Shown here in pieces: positions 47,475-57,257 of a DNA stretch of 64,000 nt. This DNA comes from Sacculina carcini (lineage: Eukaryota > Arthropoda > Thecostraca > Sacculinidae), in assembly GCA_916048095.2 (NCBI GenBank), contig OU696587.1:1442762-1506761 (forward strand), read 5' to 3'. Below the pieces are notes generated by a model. It saw nothing but the letters and a program-made list of their open reading frames with translations. It was not told the DNA's origin and did not search any database. The position numbers and the translations under genes are program-made. Position 1 is the stretch's first letter. Each line of letters starts with the position of its first letter.

Positions 47475-49830
47475 CAGTGATACCTCGGCTCACGAACATA
47501 ATTGGTTCCCAGAAAGTGTTCGTAAGGCGAAAAGTTCGTCTTCCGAACATATATTTCCCATAAGAAACCATAAAAATCAGAATAATCCGTTCCCAGGTCC
47601 CCATAAAACATAATTTTCTACTAAATAAGCCTTAAGACTACCAAAAATACCATATTTTATGTATAATAAATGTTTTATTGTATTGTAATTAAAGAAATAA
47701 ACGAAAATAATCAAAGAAACGAATTGTAATAAAAGAAACGAATTGTAATAAAATAATTGTATTGAACGAACGAATTGTAATAACAGAAATAAGAGGGAGG
47801 GGGTAAGTTACTGTTTGGAAGAAGAGTCAGCTTCCATAAGCACTGTAGGTAACTCAACCTCCGGTGTGGCTTCTCTTCTTTGCTTCTTAGAAGGTGACTC
47901 TTTATCCTTTTTGCTGACTAGAAACCTCTTAATTGACACCTGTTGCTTTCTCAGTTGTATGGTCTTACGAAACTGAGGCATCACATTATCATTCATCATG
48001 TCGATGATTCTCATAGCCACAGTCTTTTCTAAATGATACTGCTCGATAAAAGCCTGCACATCACTCCACTTAGCTAGCATGGTCTTGATGCTCTCACTTG
48101 ATGCTGCAGCCATCTCCTCGTCCTCAGATGACAACTCCTGAATGGCTTCCTTCTGCTTGTCCTCTTGAAGGCAAATCAAATCCTGTGTGTTGAGGACCTC
48201 ATTATGGTCAGCAACAAGCTCCTCGACGTCATCTGCATCCACTTGGAGTCCCATGTTCTGTCCCATGGAAACAATGTCGTTCACAACAACAGAGTCTTGA
48301 GGATCAGATCCTTCAAAATCCCTCTCAAGGATGCATGCGGGCCACAACTTCTTCCATGCTGATTTCAAAGTTCGAAAGGTAACATCATGCCAAGCCTTTT
48401 CTATCAGTTGAACACAATGATACACATTGAAATGGTCCTTCGAATAATCCCTAAGGGATAGATCGGTGTCATTGGTCACGTGAAAGCACCGAGTAAATAA
48501 AGCCTTAGTGTAAAGCTTCTTAAAGCTTGCGATCACTTGCTGGTCCATGGGCTGCAGGAGGGGGGTTGTGTTGGGAGGGAGAAATTTGACCTTGATGAAT
48601 TCAAGATCACCTTGAAGTTCCTCCTCCAAACTTGGTGGATGCGCTGGGGCATTGTCAAGGAGAAGAAGACACTTGGCAGGGAGTCCTCTCTCATCGAGAT
48701 ATTTCCTCACTGAAGGAGCGAAAACATCATACATCCAGTCCATAAACAGGAGACGAGTAACCCAAGCTTTGGTGTTGGACTTCCACATTACAGGAAGCTT
48801 GGATTTAACCACCTGATTTTTCTTGAAGGCCCTTGGGTTTTCTGAGTGGTAAACCAACATTGGTTTTATCTTACAGTCGCCACTGGCATTGCCGCACATC
48901 AGGAGGGTTAGCCTATCTTTCATAGGCTTATGCCCAGGGACGGACTTCTCTTCCTGTGTAATGAAAATCCGCTTAGGCATCTTTTTCCAAAAAAGACCGG
49001 TTTCATCAGCATTAAACACTTGATGAGGAACGTAACCTTCTTCCACCATTTTGAGAAATGATTCCTTGTACGCTTCGGCAGCTATATCATCAGAACTGGC
49101 TGCCTCACCATGACGAATGGCACTGTGAATCCCTGTACGACGCTTAAACTTCTCGAACCATCCGTGGCTAGCCTTGAAATCATCAATCGATGACGAACTT
49201 CCAGCTTGCATCTTGATTATATCCGAGTGAAGGTGCCGTGCTTTCTCGGCGATGATACTCTCACTCACAGTGCCAGCTACTAGCTGCTGCTGCTGCTGCC
49301 AGAAGTTTTTCAACCTCTTCTATTGCCTGAGACCATTGCTTAGACAACACAGAAACACCCTTAGCCACACACGCACCCATAATAGCTTCCTTGTTCTTCA
49401 GGATGGTAGCAATAGTAGACTTAGCGTACTGGTACTGGGACACTAAGTCACACAAACGCACACATCGTTCGTGTTTTTCAATGATCTCCTTCTTCTGCTC
49501 GATCGTAATTTTCTTTCATCTTTTCTTAGGCTCAACACTAGCCTGTGGTGGGGTCTTTTTCGGACCCATAATAGCAAAACTACACTCAATATGGTCCAAA
49601 ATATCTATCAAAGACAAACCACGTGTGCACTCAACGAAAGGCGGTGACGAACTCGTACCCCGTGAGCGTGTGTCAGCTTCTCGTGGCCGCCACCGTGGCG
49701 CTGTTAGACCGCGTGGTTTGGTTCGTCCGCCGAAAACTAGTTCGTCAGCCGAGACTATATGCTAGCGAATTTAATGTTCGTGAGGCGAAAAGTTCGTGAG
49801 CTGAAGCGTTCGTCAGCGGAGGTATTACTG
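47475..49830 (-). mobile_element. Tigger-type DNA transposon, nearly complete
   Basis: The inverted ends are CAGTGATACCTCGGCTCACG and CAGTAATACCTCCGCTGACG. Both sides are flanked by TA (47473-47474 and 49831-49832), the expected duplication. At 2.36 kb with a transposase gene, it has the size of an autonomous Tigger. It interrupts the hAT-type element around it; the host element reads through cleanly when the Tigger and one TA are removed, as the inverted copy at 57258-59425 shows. Confidence 0.95.
47808..49569 (-). pseudogene. Tigger (TIGD1-like) transposase, one stop and one frameshift
   Basis: The reading starts at ATG 49569 with MGPKKTPP. A TGA interrupts after 17 codons (about 49516-49518), then the CENP-B-type HTH region continues (IEQKKEIIEKH, STIATILKNKEAI). 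Near 49280-49300 a (CAG)n/(GCA)n run holds a frameshift, after which a 501-residue frame continues to 47808. In that frame the DDE-superfamily residues are all present: NADETG (D103), LLLLDNAPAHP (D220) and LLQPMD (D257). A CENP-B HTH half and an acidic C-terminal tail complete the family layout. Such enzymes cut and paste the element at TA sites. Only two lesions are visible, so it was active relatively recently. Confidence 0.92.
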
Positions 49831-50046
49831 TATATTGTGCATACTTAATGATAATTCAAATTGATAAGGTCACTAATAGCATGTATAACTCATGTGTTGA
49901 TACAAAATAATTCATTTAACATCCCAAATATATCATTTCCATAATTTGAATTCTTTGCATGACTCTTAAAAAAAGTGTTTTTTTGGTCGCGTTTTTTTAT
50001 ATTTTAAAAACCGTCGGTTTTTTTAGGTCGCATCTCTATGTGTAGG

Positions 50047-51091
50047 TGTGTGTGTGTATGTGTGTGTTTATATATATGTGTGTGTATGTGTGTGTGTATG
50101 TGTGTGTGCATGCATATATGTACATATGTATGTATGTATGTATGTGTGTGGGTTGGTGTGTGTGTGGTGAGATGGCAATGTTGTGCGGGACGTGTGCCGT
50201 GTCGGGGCGCGTTGGCTCGGGTGTTGGGGTGGATGGTGGCGGGAGTGTGGTGGAGAGGAGTGGCAAGAATGGGGGAACGACTGCAACAATAAGGAGCGAT
50301 AATCCACCTGGGTTGGCTCCTCTTGTTATCGTTCGGTGCCTGAACAAAAAACAATATTGCTTGACATTATTAGCTCCTGGTGCATTCGGCTCCTGTTGCA
50401 GTCGTTGGGTAGTTGAATAAAAAAAGACATTATTAGAACATACTAGTAAAAAGTGAGCAATGTGATGCAGTAGAAGTACAAGCGCTATAAGTTGCATCAT
50501 GCAGCCACTACACACTGCATGTGAAGAAGATTGGAAACTGGAGAATAGTGAGAGAAAGACTAAAATAATAATTCCGTACATAGGAGAACAAATTATGCGT
50601 TGCACACAAATATATACAGGTCAGTTAGAATCAGTGGATCAGAACCAAATTATTTGAGGGATTACATACAATTACGCTATTCAAGTTGATCTAGCAGAAT
50701 GTGCGCAATGTGTGGGAAGTTACTTGGAGGACCAGTCTGTTCGTCCAGATGGGTGAGAGATGTTAGGAGACTTGGAGGATGTCCAGGAGCCGTATAACAC
50801 AATGGGTACCTGTGAGGGTGCACCAAGTCTGCTGCTGTTTGATCCTGTCACATTGAAAAATAGCGGGAATTAGTCCAATATGATTGAGAGCAAATTAAAA
50901 ACAGCAATAATATCATCCAGTGAGCAGTTATGCATCTTGAAACTCAGTCCAGCCCAAAGGTAGTAATTGCCCGGAACAAGCAGATATCGGCATTGAGAAA
51001 TAATGTAAACTGAGAATCAATATCAGTCAACAACAATAATTCTACTTGAAAATGATTATGATCCTCCATACAAACACGTTATAGCTTTTAT
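50047..51091. other. Intergenic with GT tract and short repeat
   Basis: (TG)n sequence covers 50039-50165, followed by G-rich sequence to about 50290, then the short dispersed repeat at 50290-50430. The rest, to the end of the kinase gene at 51092, holds no recognised gene. Frames on both strands here are translations of the GT tract. Confidence 0.5.
50290..50430 (+). repeat. Short dispersed repeat, copy 3
   Basis: The head GGAGCGATAATCCACCTGGG is followed by GGCTCCT, an inserted stretch of about 85 bases, and then GGCTCCTGTTGCAGTCGTT and an A-rich end. The same tail occurs at 13130 and 27538, so this copy looks like two partial copies joined. Confidence 0.6.
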
Positions 51092-51272
51092 TCAATTTAA
51101 ATAGAGGAAGAGCCGACCAAATGGCGCGTGTCTCGTGTTCTGTGCGGCCAAATGTCGTGACTTTCTCAAGTAGACGTTCTTGGCGGTCAAATGGTTGTTG
51201 TTCGACGAGTAACGAATTCTGGAATCTGCGCTCTCTTTGGAACTGAATGGTACGACAGTTTGAGTGGCATTC
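51092..51272 (-). CDS. MAK: MAK/CILK1-like kinase, exon 4 of those found (likely last)
   Basis: A T-rich acceptor (CTTTTTCAG) precedes 51272. The exon starts one base into a codon, which fits the preceding exon ending on two bases (AG|G, Arg). It encodes 60 residues ending KNVYLRKSRHLAAQNTR...FLYLN and a TGA. The YLRKSRHL block resembles YLKQSRYLPG in the C-terminal tails of MAK and CILK1. AATAAA overlaps the stop codon (51087-51092), which would leave a very short 3' UTR. A further exon after an unrecognised donor cannot be excluded. Assignment depends on the phase match and the short conserved block. Confidence 0.6.
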
Positions 51273-51462
51273 CTGAAAAAGCACACCAGTATTATTGAGG
51301 GCGGTTATGCGTGCGTAGTCTCCAAAGGTGATAGTGTCATAGTGTGATTGTGTGAGAGAGAGAACAGGGTCGTCATGTGAATGGGTGTATTGTATTGATA
51401 TATGGAGTCCTGTCAGTGCGTTTGGCAGTCGTAATTGACCATTGTGTGAATGTGTGTGAATG

Positions 51463-51465
<3 letters not shown>

Positions 51466-51550
<85 letters not shown>

Positions 51551-51571
51551 TGTGTGTGTGTGTGTGTGTGT
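51466..51571. repeat. (TA)n(TG)n compound microsatellite
   Basis: A TA run of about 17 repeats passes directly into a GT run of over 30 repeats. It lies in the last intron of the kinase gene. Confidence 0.95.
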
Positions 51572-52106
51572 AGCGCGTGTGTCTTTGAAGTGTGGAAAAG
51601 TGAGTGTGTAACAAGCACTGTGAGCGGTGGGCACTGTGTGTCAGCCGTCAGCGGTGTCAAGAGGTGGTGTTATTGTGTTGGTTGTGTGAAAGGTGTATTG
51701 TGTGTGAAGGATACTCAGTCTGATCGGCGGAGATTTGCAGAAGTCAAATATTACCAAATATTACGGCATTTTATTTATTAATTGCCATAAAATATATCAT
51801 CTGTATGGTCATCTTAGACACTTCCTCATGACGGAGGCGAAGCAGAACGTACAACAATCTGAAATTATCAGTAGTAAACGAAAAAGTCAACAAACGTTCT
51901 ATGAATGACGCATTTATCATAGAAAATTCTACACTGGCTGAGTTCCAATTAATCAATAACAAAAGATCAATAACAGAGCGGATTTTGCCTGACAGAAATC
52001 AGTTATTTGACTAGGCTAAGAGAGAAACTTGTTACAAGGCTGAACCAGAGGTACTTGCTTGCTTCTTCAGTAATAACTGTTAATCGTCAGCGGTAAATCA
52101 AACCAC

Positions 52107-52295
52107 CTGATCTTCTGAGGTTGCCGATCATACTGTCTCTTCCACTGTCTCGAACTGGTCGTTCTTTGAGGCAGCATCTTCTCGGACGTAACCTCAACAA
52201 AGACATTCTCCTCGGACTCCCTGTCTTGTACACCGGCGCTATTTGCAGCCACATGTGTACCGCCCACCTGGGATCTTGACTGGAAGTATGCGTGT
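52107..52295 (-). CDS. MAK: MAK/CILK1-like kinase, exon 3 of those found
   Basis: An acceptor (TGTCTCTCACAG) precedes 52295. The first base completes the split codon from the previous exon (AG|A, Arg), giving SL-R-HAYFQSRSQ, which matches the SLKHPYFQ end of the MAK-family kinase domain. The tail region that follows is Ser/Gln/Arg-rich and poorly conserved, as usual after the kinase domain. A donor (ATCAG|GTGG) at 52106 gives 189 bp and leaves two bases for the next exon. An earlier possible donor (CCCAG|GTGG) at 52267 would make a 28-bp exon; the longer version is preferred because its phase fits exon 4. Confidence 0.78.
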
Positions 52296-52442
52296 CTGTG
52301 AGAGACACGTATTACACAGTAAAACCATATTGCGCTAGCAATTGCAAGACACCAATACGAAACGTGCAGTTCATATTCATCAGAAGATACAACGAAAATC
52401 ATACCACTATTAGTCTGCGAACAAGTCAACATTGAACTATAT

Positions 52443-52695
52443 TTATTGAATCAAATATTTATTTATTGTTGATGTTAATTATTGAGGATTGAGGGCGAAT
52501 TGACATTATTGAGTGTTGTTGGATGGATTGTATATTTTTACTTAATTATTATTAAATTATATTTATTATTCTCTCTTTTTCTCTACATCTTGTGGGAGCT
52601 TCCGGTACACGGGGTACACGGGCTCACCGCAGGGTGATAATAGTCCATGCACACTTCCCATGCTACTAGATTCGCCTGTAATTAACAATAATAAT
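52443..52695 (+). mobile_element. LINE 3'-end copy 4, intronic
   Basis: This is a short 3' piece of the same LINE family as 3222-3882: AT-rich UTR, CACCGCAGGGTG hairpin (52625-52636) and a (AATAAT) tail at 52683-52695. It lies in the intron between kinase exons 2 and 3 in antisense orientation. No coding sequence. Confidence 0.8.
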
Positions 52696-52829
52696 GCCAC
52701 ACAAATGGTGCGTGAGTGTGTGTGTACGAATAACAGTAGTGAAATGAAAACCGAGAGCAACGCATTTACTGTGAGACGCACGAAACAGTCTGGCTATCAG
52801 AATACAGGGCTAGAAAAGGCATACACGAC

Positions 52830-52905
52830 CAAATACACACATTAACTGGGTGATATAACACGACCAAATACACACATTAACTGGGTGATATAACACGACC
52901 ATTGA
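52830..52905 (+). repeat. 36-bp tandem duplication
   Basis: CGACCAAATACACACATTAA plus its following 16 bases is repeated twice head to tail, with the start of a third unit. Confidence 0.9.
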
Positions 52906-53449
52906 CTGACACACACGCACACTTGTAGGCGTCGTTAACAGTGAGTGTCCCTACATGACTGTAATTATATGTTCACAATTATGTTCACAGTATGGCGTTA
53001 GTTTATGCATCGAGCGTTGTGTGCGTCGTGTGTGATTGCGTGTATGTATACGGTATGTCTGTGTGTTCGTGTTAGTGTCAGAGCGGTGATCAGCTGACTG
53101 TGTAGGCGCAGCGACATGACAGTGACCTGTGTTGGCAGTGACCTTAGTGACAGTGTGCTTAAGGAGGTGGGATAAGCGTGCGCGTTGTCGGTGTTGCGTT
53201 ACTGTTTAAATTGTGATCGAGAGCCGGTTGTTATTCATATTTATTGTATTGATTTTTCTTGTTCAATATATTCTACAATGACAAATGCCTTCATTCACTA
53301 AATGAGTTTAACATAGCGCCAAATTATTAAACAAAACGGAGACAGAATAAATGGGATATCAGAAAACAACATAATAGTTGAAATATGAATTCGTTAAAAC
53401 ATATGAATAAAATGCAATATACGTACGTTAAATATAACATAAATTATAA

Positions 53450-53775
53450 TTTATGTTAATTTATATTAATTTATATTAATATTATATTAATTTATATTAA
53501 TTTATATTAATTTATATTAATTTATATTAATTTATATTAATTTATATTAATTTATATTAATTTATATTAATTTATATTAATATTATATTAATTTATATTA
53601 ATTTATATTAATATTATATTAATTTATATTATATATATTAATTTATATTAATTTATATTAATTTATATTAATTTATATTAATTTATATTAATATATACTA
53701 ATTTATACTAATTTATATTAATATATACTAATTTATATTAATTTATATTAATTTATATTAATTTATAATAATTTA
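53450..53775. repeat. 10-bp AT minisatellite (TTTATATTAA)n
   Basis: About 30 units of TTTATATTAA, some shortened, run through 320 bp of the kinase intron. Variation is small (TATACTAA in a few units). Confidence 0.93.
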
Positions 53776-54232
53776 TTGTGAATAATTATCCACAATAAAA
53801 TAATCACAAAACCACGTTATGTATTCGTAATAGTGAACGTAACCGTAATTCAAAAATCTCGTAATGTGCAAATCAGATTACACGAAAAATGTGTCAAATT
53901 TAGGATGAGTGTATATATTAGATAATTTGTTCGATATTAATACAGTTGAAATCTCATTTAAAAGCAGCACCTAATTTTCAATCGCTGGTATTACTTCATT
54001 CTACATGCTTTTAACGCATCATCTACCCGGTTCATGTTTATCCATTTATTCATTTATTTTCCTCACTATTTTGATGACTATTGTTGATAATTAGCTTACT
54101 TGAGCTAATGTCTGTCTATAGTCATGCCTGTAAAAATGTGTCATGTACATGTCAGAGCCACAAAGCGTGAAGGCATGTGGAATTCAATATTATCAAATTG
54201 CACGTTGAATGACGCAAGTGAGTGTGACAGAC

Positions 54233-54408
54233 CTGAGCGATTGCTGGGCGCTGGGACGTTTGGCGGGATTCCAGTCCAGCATGATGTCCATCATGTTGAC
54301 CGCCTGCATGTCTGCCCCTGGCACGAGCGATGATATGTTGGTGGCAGTAAGCTGAGGAAACTTAATACCCATAGCACTGGCCAACTGGTAACCCTCGGGC
54401 CATTTACC
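54233..54408 (-). CDS. MAK: MAK/CILK1-like kinase, exon 2 of those found (kinase subdomain XI)
   Basis: An acceptor (TTATTACCAG) precedes 54408. The exon begins GKWPEGYQLASAMGIKFPQL, directly matching WPEGYQLASSMNFRFPQ in MAK family kinases. It continues through NISSLVPGADMQAV, MMDIMLDWNPAKRPSA and QQSL, with the conserved Arg of subdomain XI in KRPSA. It ends on two bases of a split codon before a GT donor (CTCAG|GTCTG). The length, 176 bp, agrees with the phases of both neighbours. MAK/CILK1 kinases act at cilia, where they limit intraflagellar transport and cilium length. Confidence 0.95.
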
Positions 54409-54589
54409 CTGGTAATAACACAATTTGTCTAGAAAGTGAAAAATATTAAATGATTAAATGGTTAAATTTAACAATTTAAATGGTTAAAGGTTAAATGCCT
54501 AAGTGACAGCTCCTACACGGGAAGAAACCGAAGCTTATGAACACACAGGTGTGCCCCGTGCAGCTCGCTGCCACCGCAGAGCCGACCCT

Positions 54590-54664
54590 CTGCCCCTAGC
54601 ACCAGCGATGATATGTTGGTGGCAGTAAGCTGAGGAAACTTAACACCCACAGCACTGGCCAACT
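54590..54664 (-). pseudogene. 75-bp duplicated fragment of kinase exon 2
   Basis: 54590-54664 repeats 54312-54386 with only a few substitutions. In the exon frame it encodes LASAVGVKFPQLTATNISSL, with Met to Val, Ile to Val and Pro to Leu changes. It has no acceptor or donor of its own and lies in the intron between exons 1 and 2, directly against a SINE. It looks like a captured or duplicated piece rather than an alternative exon. Confidence 0.85.
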
Positions 54665-54890
54665 CTCTCCGCTATGGCGCCATATGGACGGAAGACGTAT
54701 TAGAGAGGGCCACCTCCCCAGAATGCATGATAAAACACATGACTGACATCTGGTATCAACATTTACTGCTGGGTGGACCGGGGCTGTTGGATTATAGAAT
54801 TCGCCCAATGAAATTCTGCTCCGCCGGGATTCCAACCACGGACCTCCCGCTTGTGAGGCGGGTGTGCTAAATGCCCGTCAATACACCATT
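54665..54890 (-). mobile_element. tRNA-derived SINE (Val-like head)
   Basis: On the minus strand the head has a box A-like TTTAGCACACCCG, an anticodon arm CCCGC-CTCACAA-GCGGG (5-bp stem, 7-base loop, anticodon CAC) and box B GGTTGGAATCC. A non-tRNA body follows, including GTCCACCCAGCAGTAAATG, a phrase I recall from SINEs of several invertebrates. The tRNA-like part lacks normal acceptor pairing. It lies in the kinase intron. Confidence 0.75.
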
Positions 54891-55103
54891 ATCATAAACA
54901 TCAATCGTGAATCTTGCTATTTCGTGTTTGTCATTTATCATGCATGAATTTGACGGATAATACATCTGATAAACCAATTGCAGTATTTGCTAGATTTTTC
55001 TAGAGCATAACACTCACATTACAAGCCTGCAGAATACCATATTTATTATTCTCAATCTATCTTATTCAATGATTAATCAATCTTATTTTAATGAGAAGTC
55101 CAC

Positions 55104-55275
55104 CTTGTCGGGAGTGCCGCGGATACTGCATATCTTGAAAAGTTGGTCGATTTCTGAGCTGCCGGGAAACAGAGGTCGCAGAGTGTACACTTCGGCCATA
55201 ATGCAACCCACTGCCCAAATATCTATTGGACTGCTGTAGTGAACCGAGCGAAGCAGCACCTCAGGAGCGCGGTAC
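55104..55275 (-). CDS. MAK: MAK/CILK1-like kinase, exon 1 of those found (subdomains VIII-X)
   Basis: An acceptor (TGACATCAG) precedes 55275; the first base completes a split codon, expected to be the Trp before YRAPE. The exon encodes [20 protein letters not shown] (APE motif of subdomain VIII, Asp of subdomain IX), [28 protein letters not shown] and GTPDK, then a GT donor (GACAAG|GTGGAC). LRPLFPG followed by GTP is characteristic of the RCK subgroup (MAK, CILK1, MOK). Joining to the next exon gives GTPDK-GKWPEGYQ with the family's exact spacing. The activation loop, HRD and DFG exons should lie further right but were not found within the window. Confidence 0.95.
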
Positions 55276-55537
55276 CTGATGTCAGACATAGTGGTGGTGT
55301 TGTGGTGATCCATATTCCAGCACATGTCATGTGTATGTATGTTTGTGTGCACTCAATGTGAGTGTGCACGACTCGATGTAAATTTGTGTCTGTATGTAGC
55401 CTGTATGACATGCATAATTGCTTCGCTCGAGCAATCAAAGGCCTACATACAACGATTGCCTTGGTCGCCAACTAAGTATTTGCGCGTGTGTGTATGTATG
55501 CGCGTGTTTGTCGTAATGCGTATGTGTTGTTGTTGAT

Positions 55538-55716
55538 GCGTTTAAGCGCGCCAGCCAGTTTAGACTATATGGCGCGCCCCACTGTGTGCCTATCTCAGTG
55601 GTGACTACCGGTACACTCAAGAGGAGGTGGTGATGAACAAACCCGTTCCAGGATTCGAACCGCGAACCTCTGACACAAGAGTTCAGAGTCTAACTACTGA
55701 GCTACTCGGGAGCCCT
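55538..55716 (-). mobile_element. tRNA-derived SINE with LINE-like 3' hairpin
   Basis: The minus strand starts GGCTCCCGAGTAGCTCAGTA (box A), has a CTCTGA...TCAGAG arm and box B GGTTCGAATCC. The anticodon arm is 4 bases too long for a real tRNA. The body is followed by GGCGCGCCATATAG...CTGGCGCGC, a strong hairpin, and a CAACAACAACA tail. The same hairpin design ends the LINE at 24060-25642, so that LINE family may have mobilised this SINE. Confidence 0.83.
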
Positions 55717-56210
55717 ATGCGTATGTGTATTGGGGTGGGTCGATATTCAACTTTTTTGGAAATTCAGCCAGTGTCAAGTTGCGGTAGATGCAGTTTTTCA
55801 TGCTGATTCCGAAAATAAATGTTTCATTGCAATTAACTTAAAAACCTTTCCCGGAAATCCAGGTAAAATTCCATTTCGCGTAACATTGCACGCGCGTAGC
55901 GTTTAATTAGCTGCTTGGATCCTCATATAATTTTTTTAATTGGAATTAAAGTAAGCTTGAAAAAGAAGCATTTTGGCATGCAGATTTCGAAAATATACAT
56001 TCTTATTGGATTGAATGTAATACACTTTCTGTAAAAATCAGCTGAAAATGCGGTTTTTAGTAAAATTCGGGTTGTGTAGTATTGGACAGTTTTGGTCTAA
56101 TTTTGTTTTTCCGTTAACATGTATGGTATAGTGCTGCTAATACAACACAATTAAATTTTTCACACTAATAATATAATTATGAATTAAATGATGATGTCAA
56201 GTGTCATCAA

Positions 56211-56562
56211 TAGGGCTGCCAAAACTTAATACTTCTACTTCTAGTTACTTATTCGTGTTACTACTTCTAGTTACTTCATCTAAATGTCACTTTTTCATGA
56301 GCTACTTAAAACTACATGAACAAGCTGTGTAGGATAATTATTAAAAAATTATTAGGTTACCAAAAGTTACTCTTTCATAGTTAGGTTACTTTTTTGCTTT
56401 CTAGTTTACTTTTTTATCGTCAGGTTACCTTTTGTTATTTTTCTTGTTATTGGGTCACCTTACCACGGAGTTTGGTAACTTTTTGCAGATAAGAGGCACA
56501 ACTATGATATAAATGAGGATACAATAGAAAGAGATGGAATATCACGTCTGACGATCAATAAA
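56211..56562. mobile_element. Fragment of the 1188-bp hAT element
   Basis: It starts with TAGGGCTGCCAAAAC and shares about 350 bp with the right part of 10173-11360 in opposite orientation, including the AGGTTACTTTTTT motifs and the phrase GCAGATAAGAGGCACAA. The other end is missing. Confidence 0.82.
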
Positions 56563-56933
56563 TGTCAAAATGTCTGCTGTTAGGATTTAGCAATTGATCT
56601 TCATCTAAATATCTGTGCTGTTCGACACATTTGGAGTACGCAGGGTAGTATGTATGTATGTATTGGCCACTTTCAATAAAGTATCGGCGGGTTTAACACG
56701 ATCATTGCAAGTACAACAGAGCAAAATAATAAAAAAGTAATTTGTCATGGTGCACATAGGCCGGCACACAAACATAGACGCAAACTCAAGTATCGCAGAA
56801 GCTAGCTCGGGAGTTAGACCAGCACAAATTAAGTTGCGGGCGAACAGAGGGTATACACAGCTAGGATGGTCGGCCAAGACGGTGGTTGAAGATGTCACAG
56901 CAGGTGAGGACACCGCTACAGATGGGAACTATA
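56563..56933. other. Unassigned, ORFs on both strands
   Basis: Open frames overlap on both strands (plus 56747-57046; minus 56605-56913), each with some coding look, such as LADHPSCVYPLFARNL on the minus strand and LRANRGYTQLGWSAKTV on the plus strand. No family is recognised and no splice structure is evident. Confidence 0.35.
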
Positions 56934-57247
56934 CAGTGGTGGCGCCAAGAGGGGTTTGGGGGGCTAAATCCCCCCCTCAAATATGCCAAGCCCCTCTAAG
57001 CCCGCCAAATCATAATCATGGACATTACAATTTCTTATCACTGTAAACAAAGTCCTGTAATTTTGGTTCAAGTTCGAGGACTGAATCAGTGTGCCCCAGT
57101 CCCTTATTATAATATTATGTAGTCAGCGTTAGAGTATAGCTCTTCATGTTTCGCCAAACCCCCTCAACTTTTCCCTTAGTCACCACAACTTTATACTTAG
57201 CCTCCCCCCCTCAGCCCCCCATCGGGAGAATGTTGGCGCCGCCACTG
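56934..57247. mobile_element. 314-bp MITE with CAGTGGNGGCGCC ends
   Basis: The inverted ends are CAGTGGTGGCGCCAAGA and CAGTGGCGGCGCCAACA. The flanks gaactata (56926-56933) and gaactatg (57248-57255) match at 7 of 8. Poly-G and poly-C runs lie just inside. A partial copy is at 37350-37605 and end fragments are at 9007 and 12618. No coding capacity. Confidence 0.83.
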
Positions 57248-57257
57248 GAACTATGTG

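Larger units (their letters stand above)
46117..50038. mobile_element. 1.56-kb hAT-type element, copy A, split by Tigger
   Basis: The ends are TAGTGATGC at the left and TAGAGATGCGACC read inward from 50038. The flanks tgtgtggg (46109-46116) and tgtgtagg (50039-50046) match at 7 of 8. The interior is rich in A/T runs. It carries a 68-codon minus-strand frame (47041-47247) also present in copy B (57719-57955). Without the Tigger at 47475-49830 the element is about 1.56 kb and has no transposase, so it is non-autonomous. The TAGNGATG end fits the hAT superfamily. Confidence 0.85.

Noticed and set aside
48165-48362. Plus-strand ORFs over the Tigger
   Set aside because: These are shadows of the minus-strand transposase. 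The same applies to plus-strand frames over the PP1 subunit gene and the gypsy element.
54835-54885. Possible tRNA-Val gene
   Set aside because: The anticodon arm is good, but the acceptor stem does not pair and a SINE body follows.
55640-55716. Possible tRNA gene
   Set aside because: Box A and B are present, but the anticodon arm is too long and a SINE tail follows.
56605-57046. Upstream kinase exon or other host exon
   Set aside because: Searched for HRD and DFG motifs and found none. The two strands are open equally, so no choice is justified.
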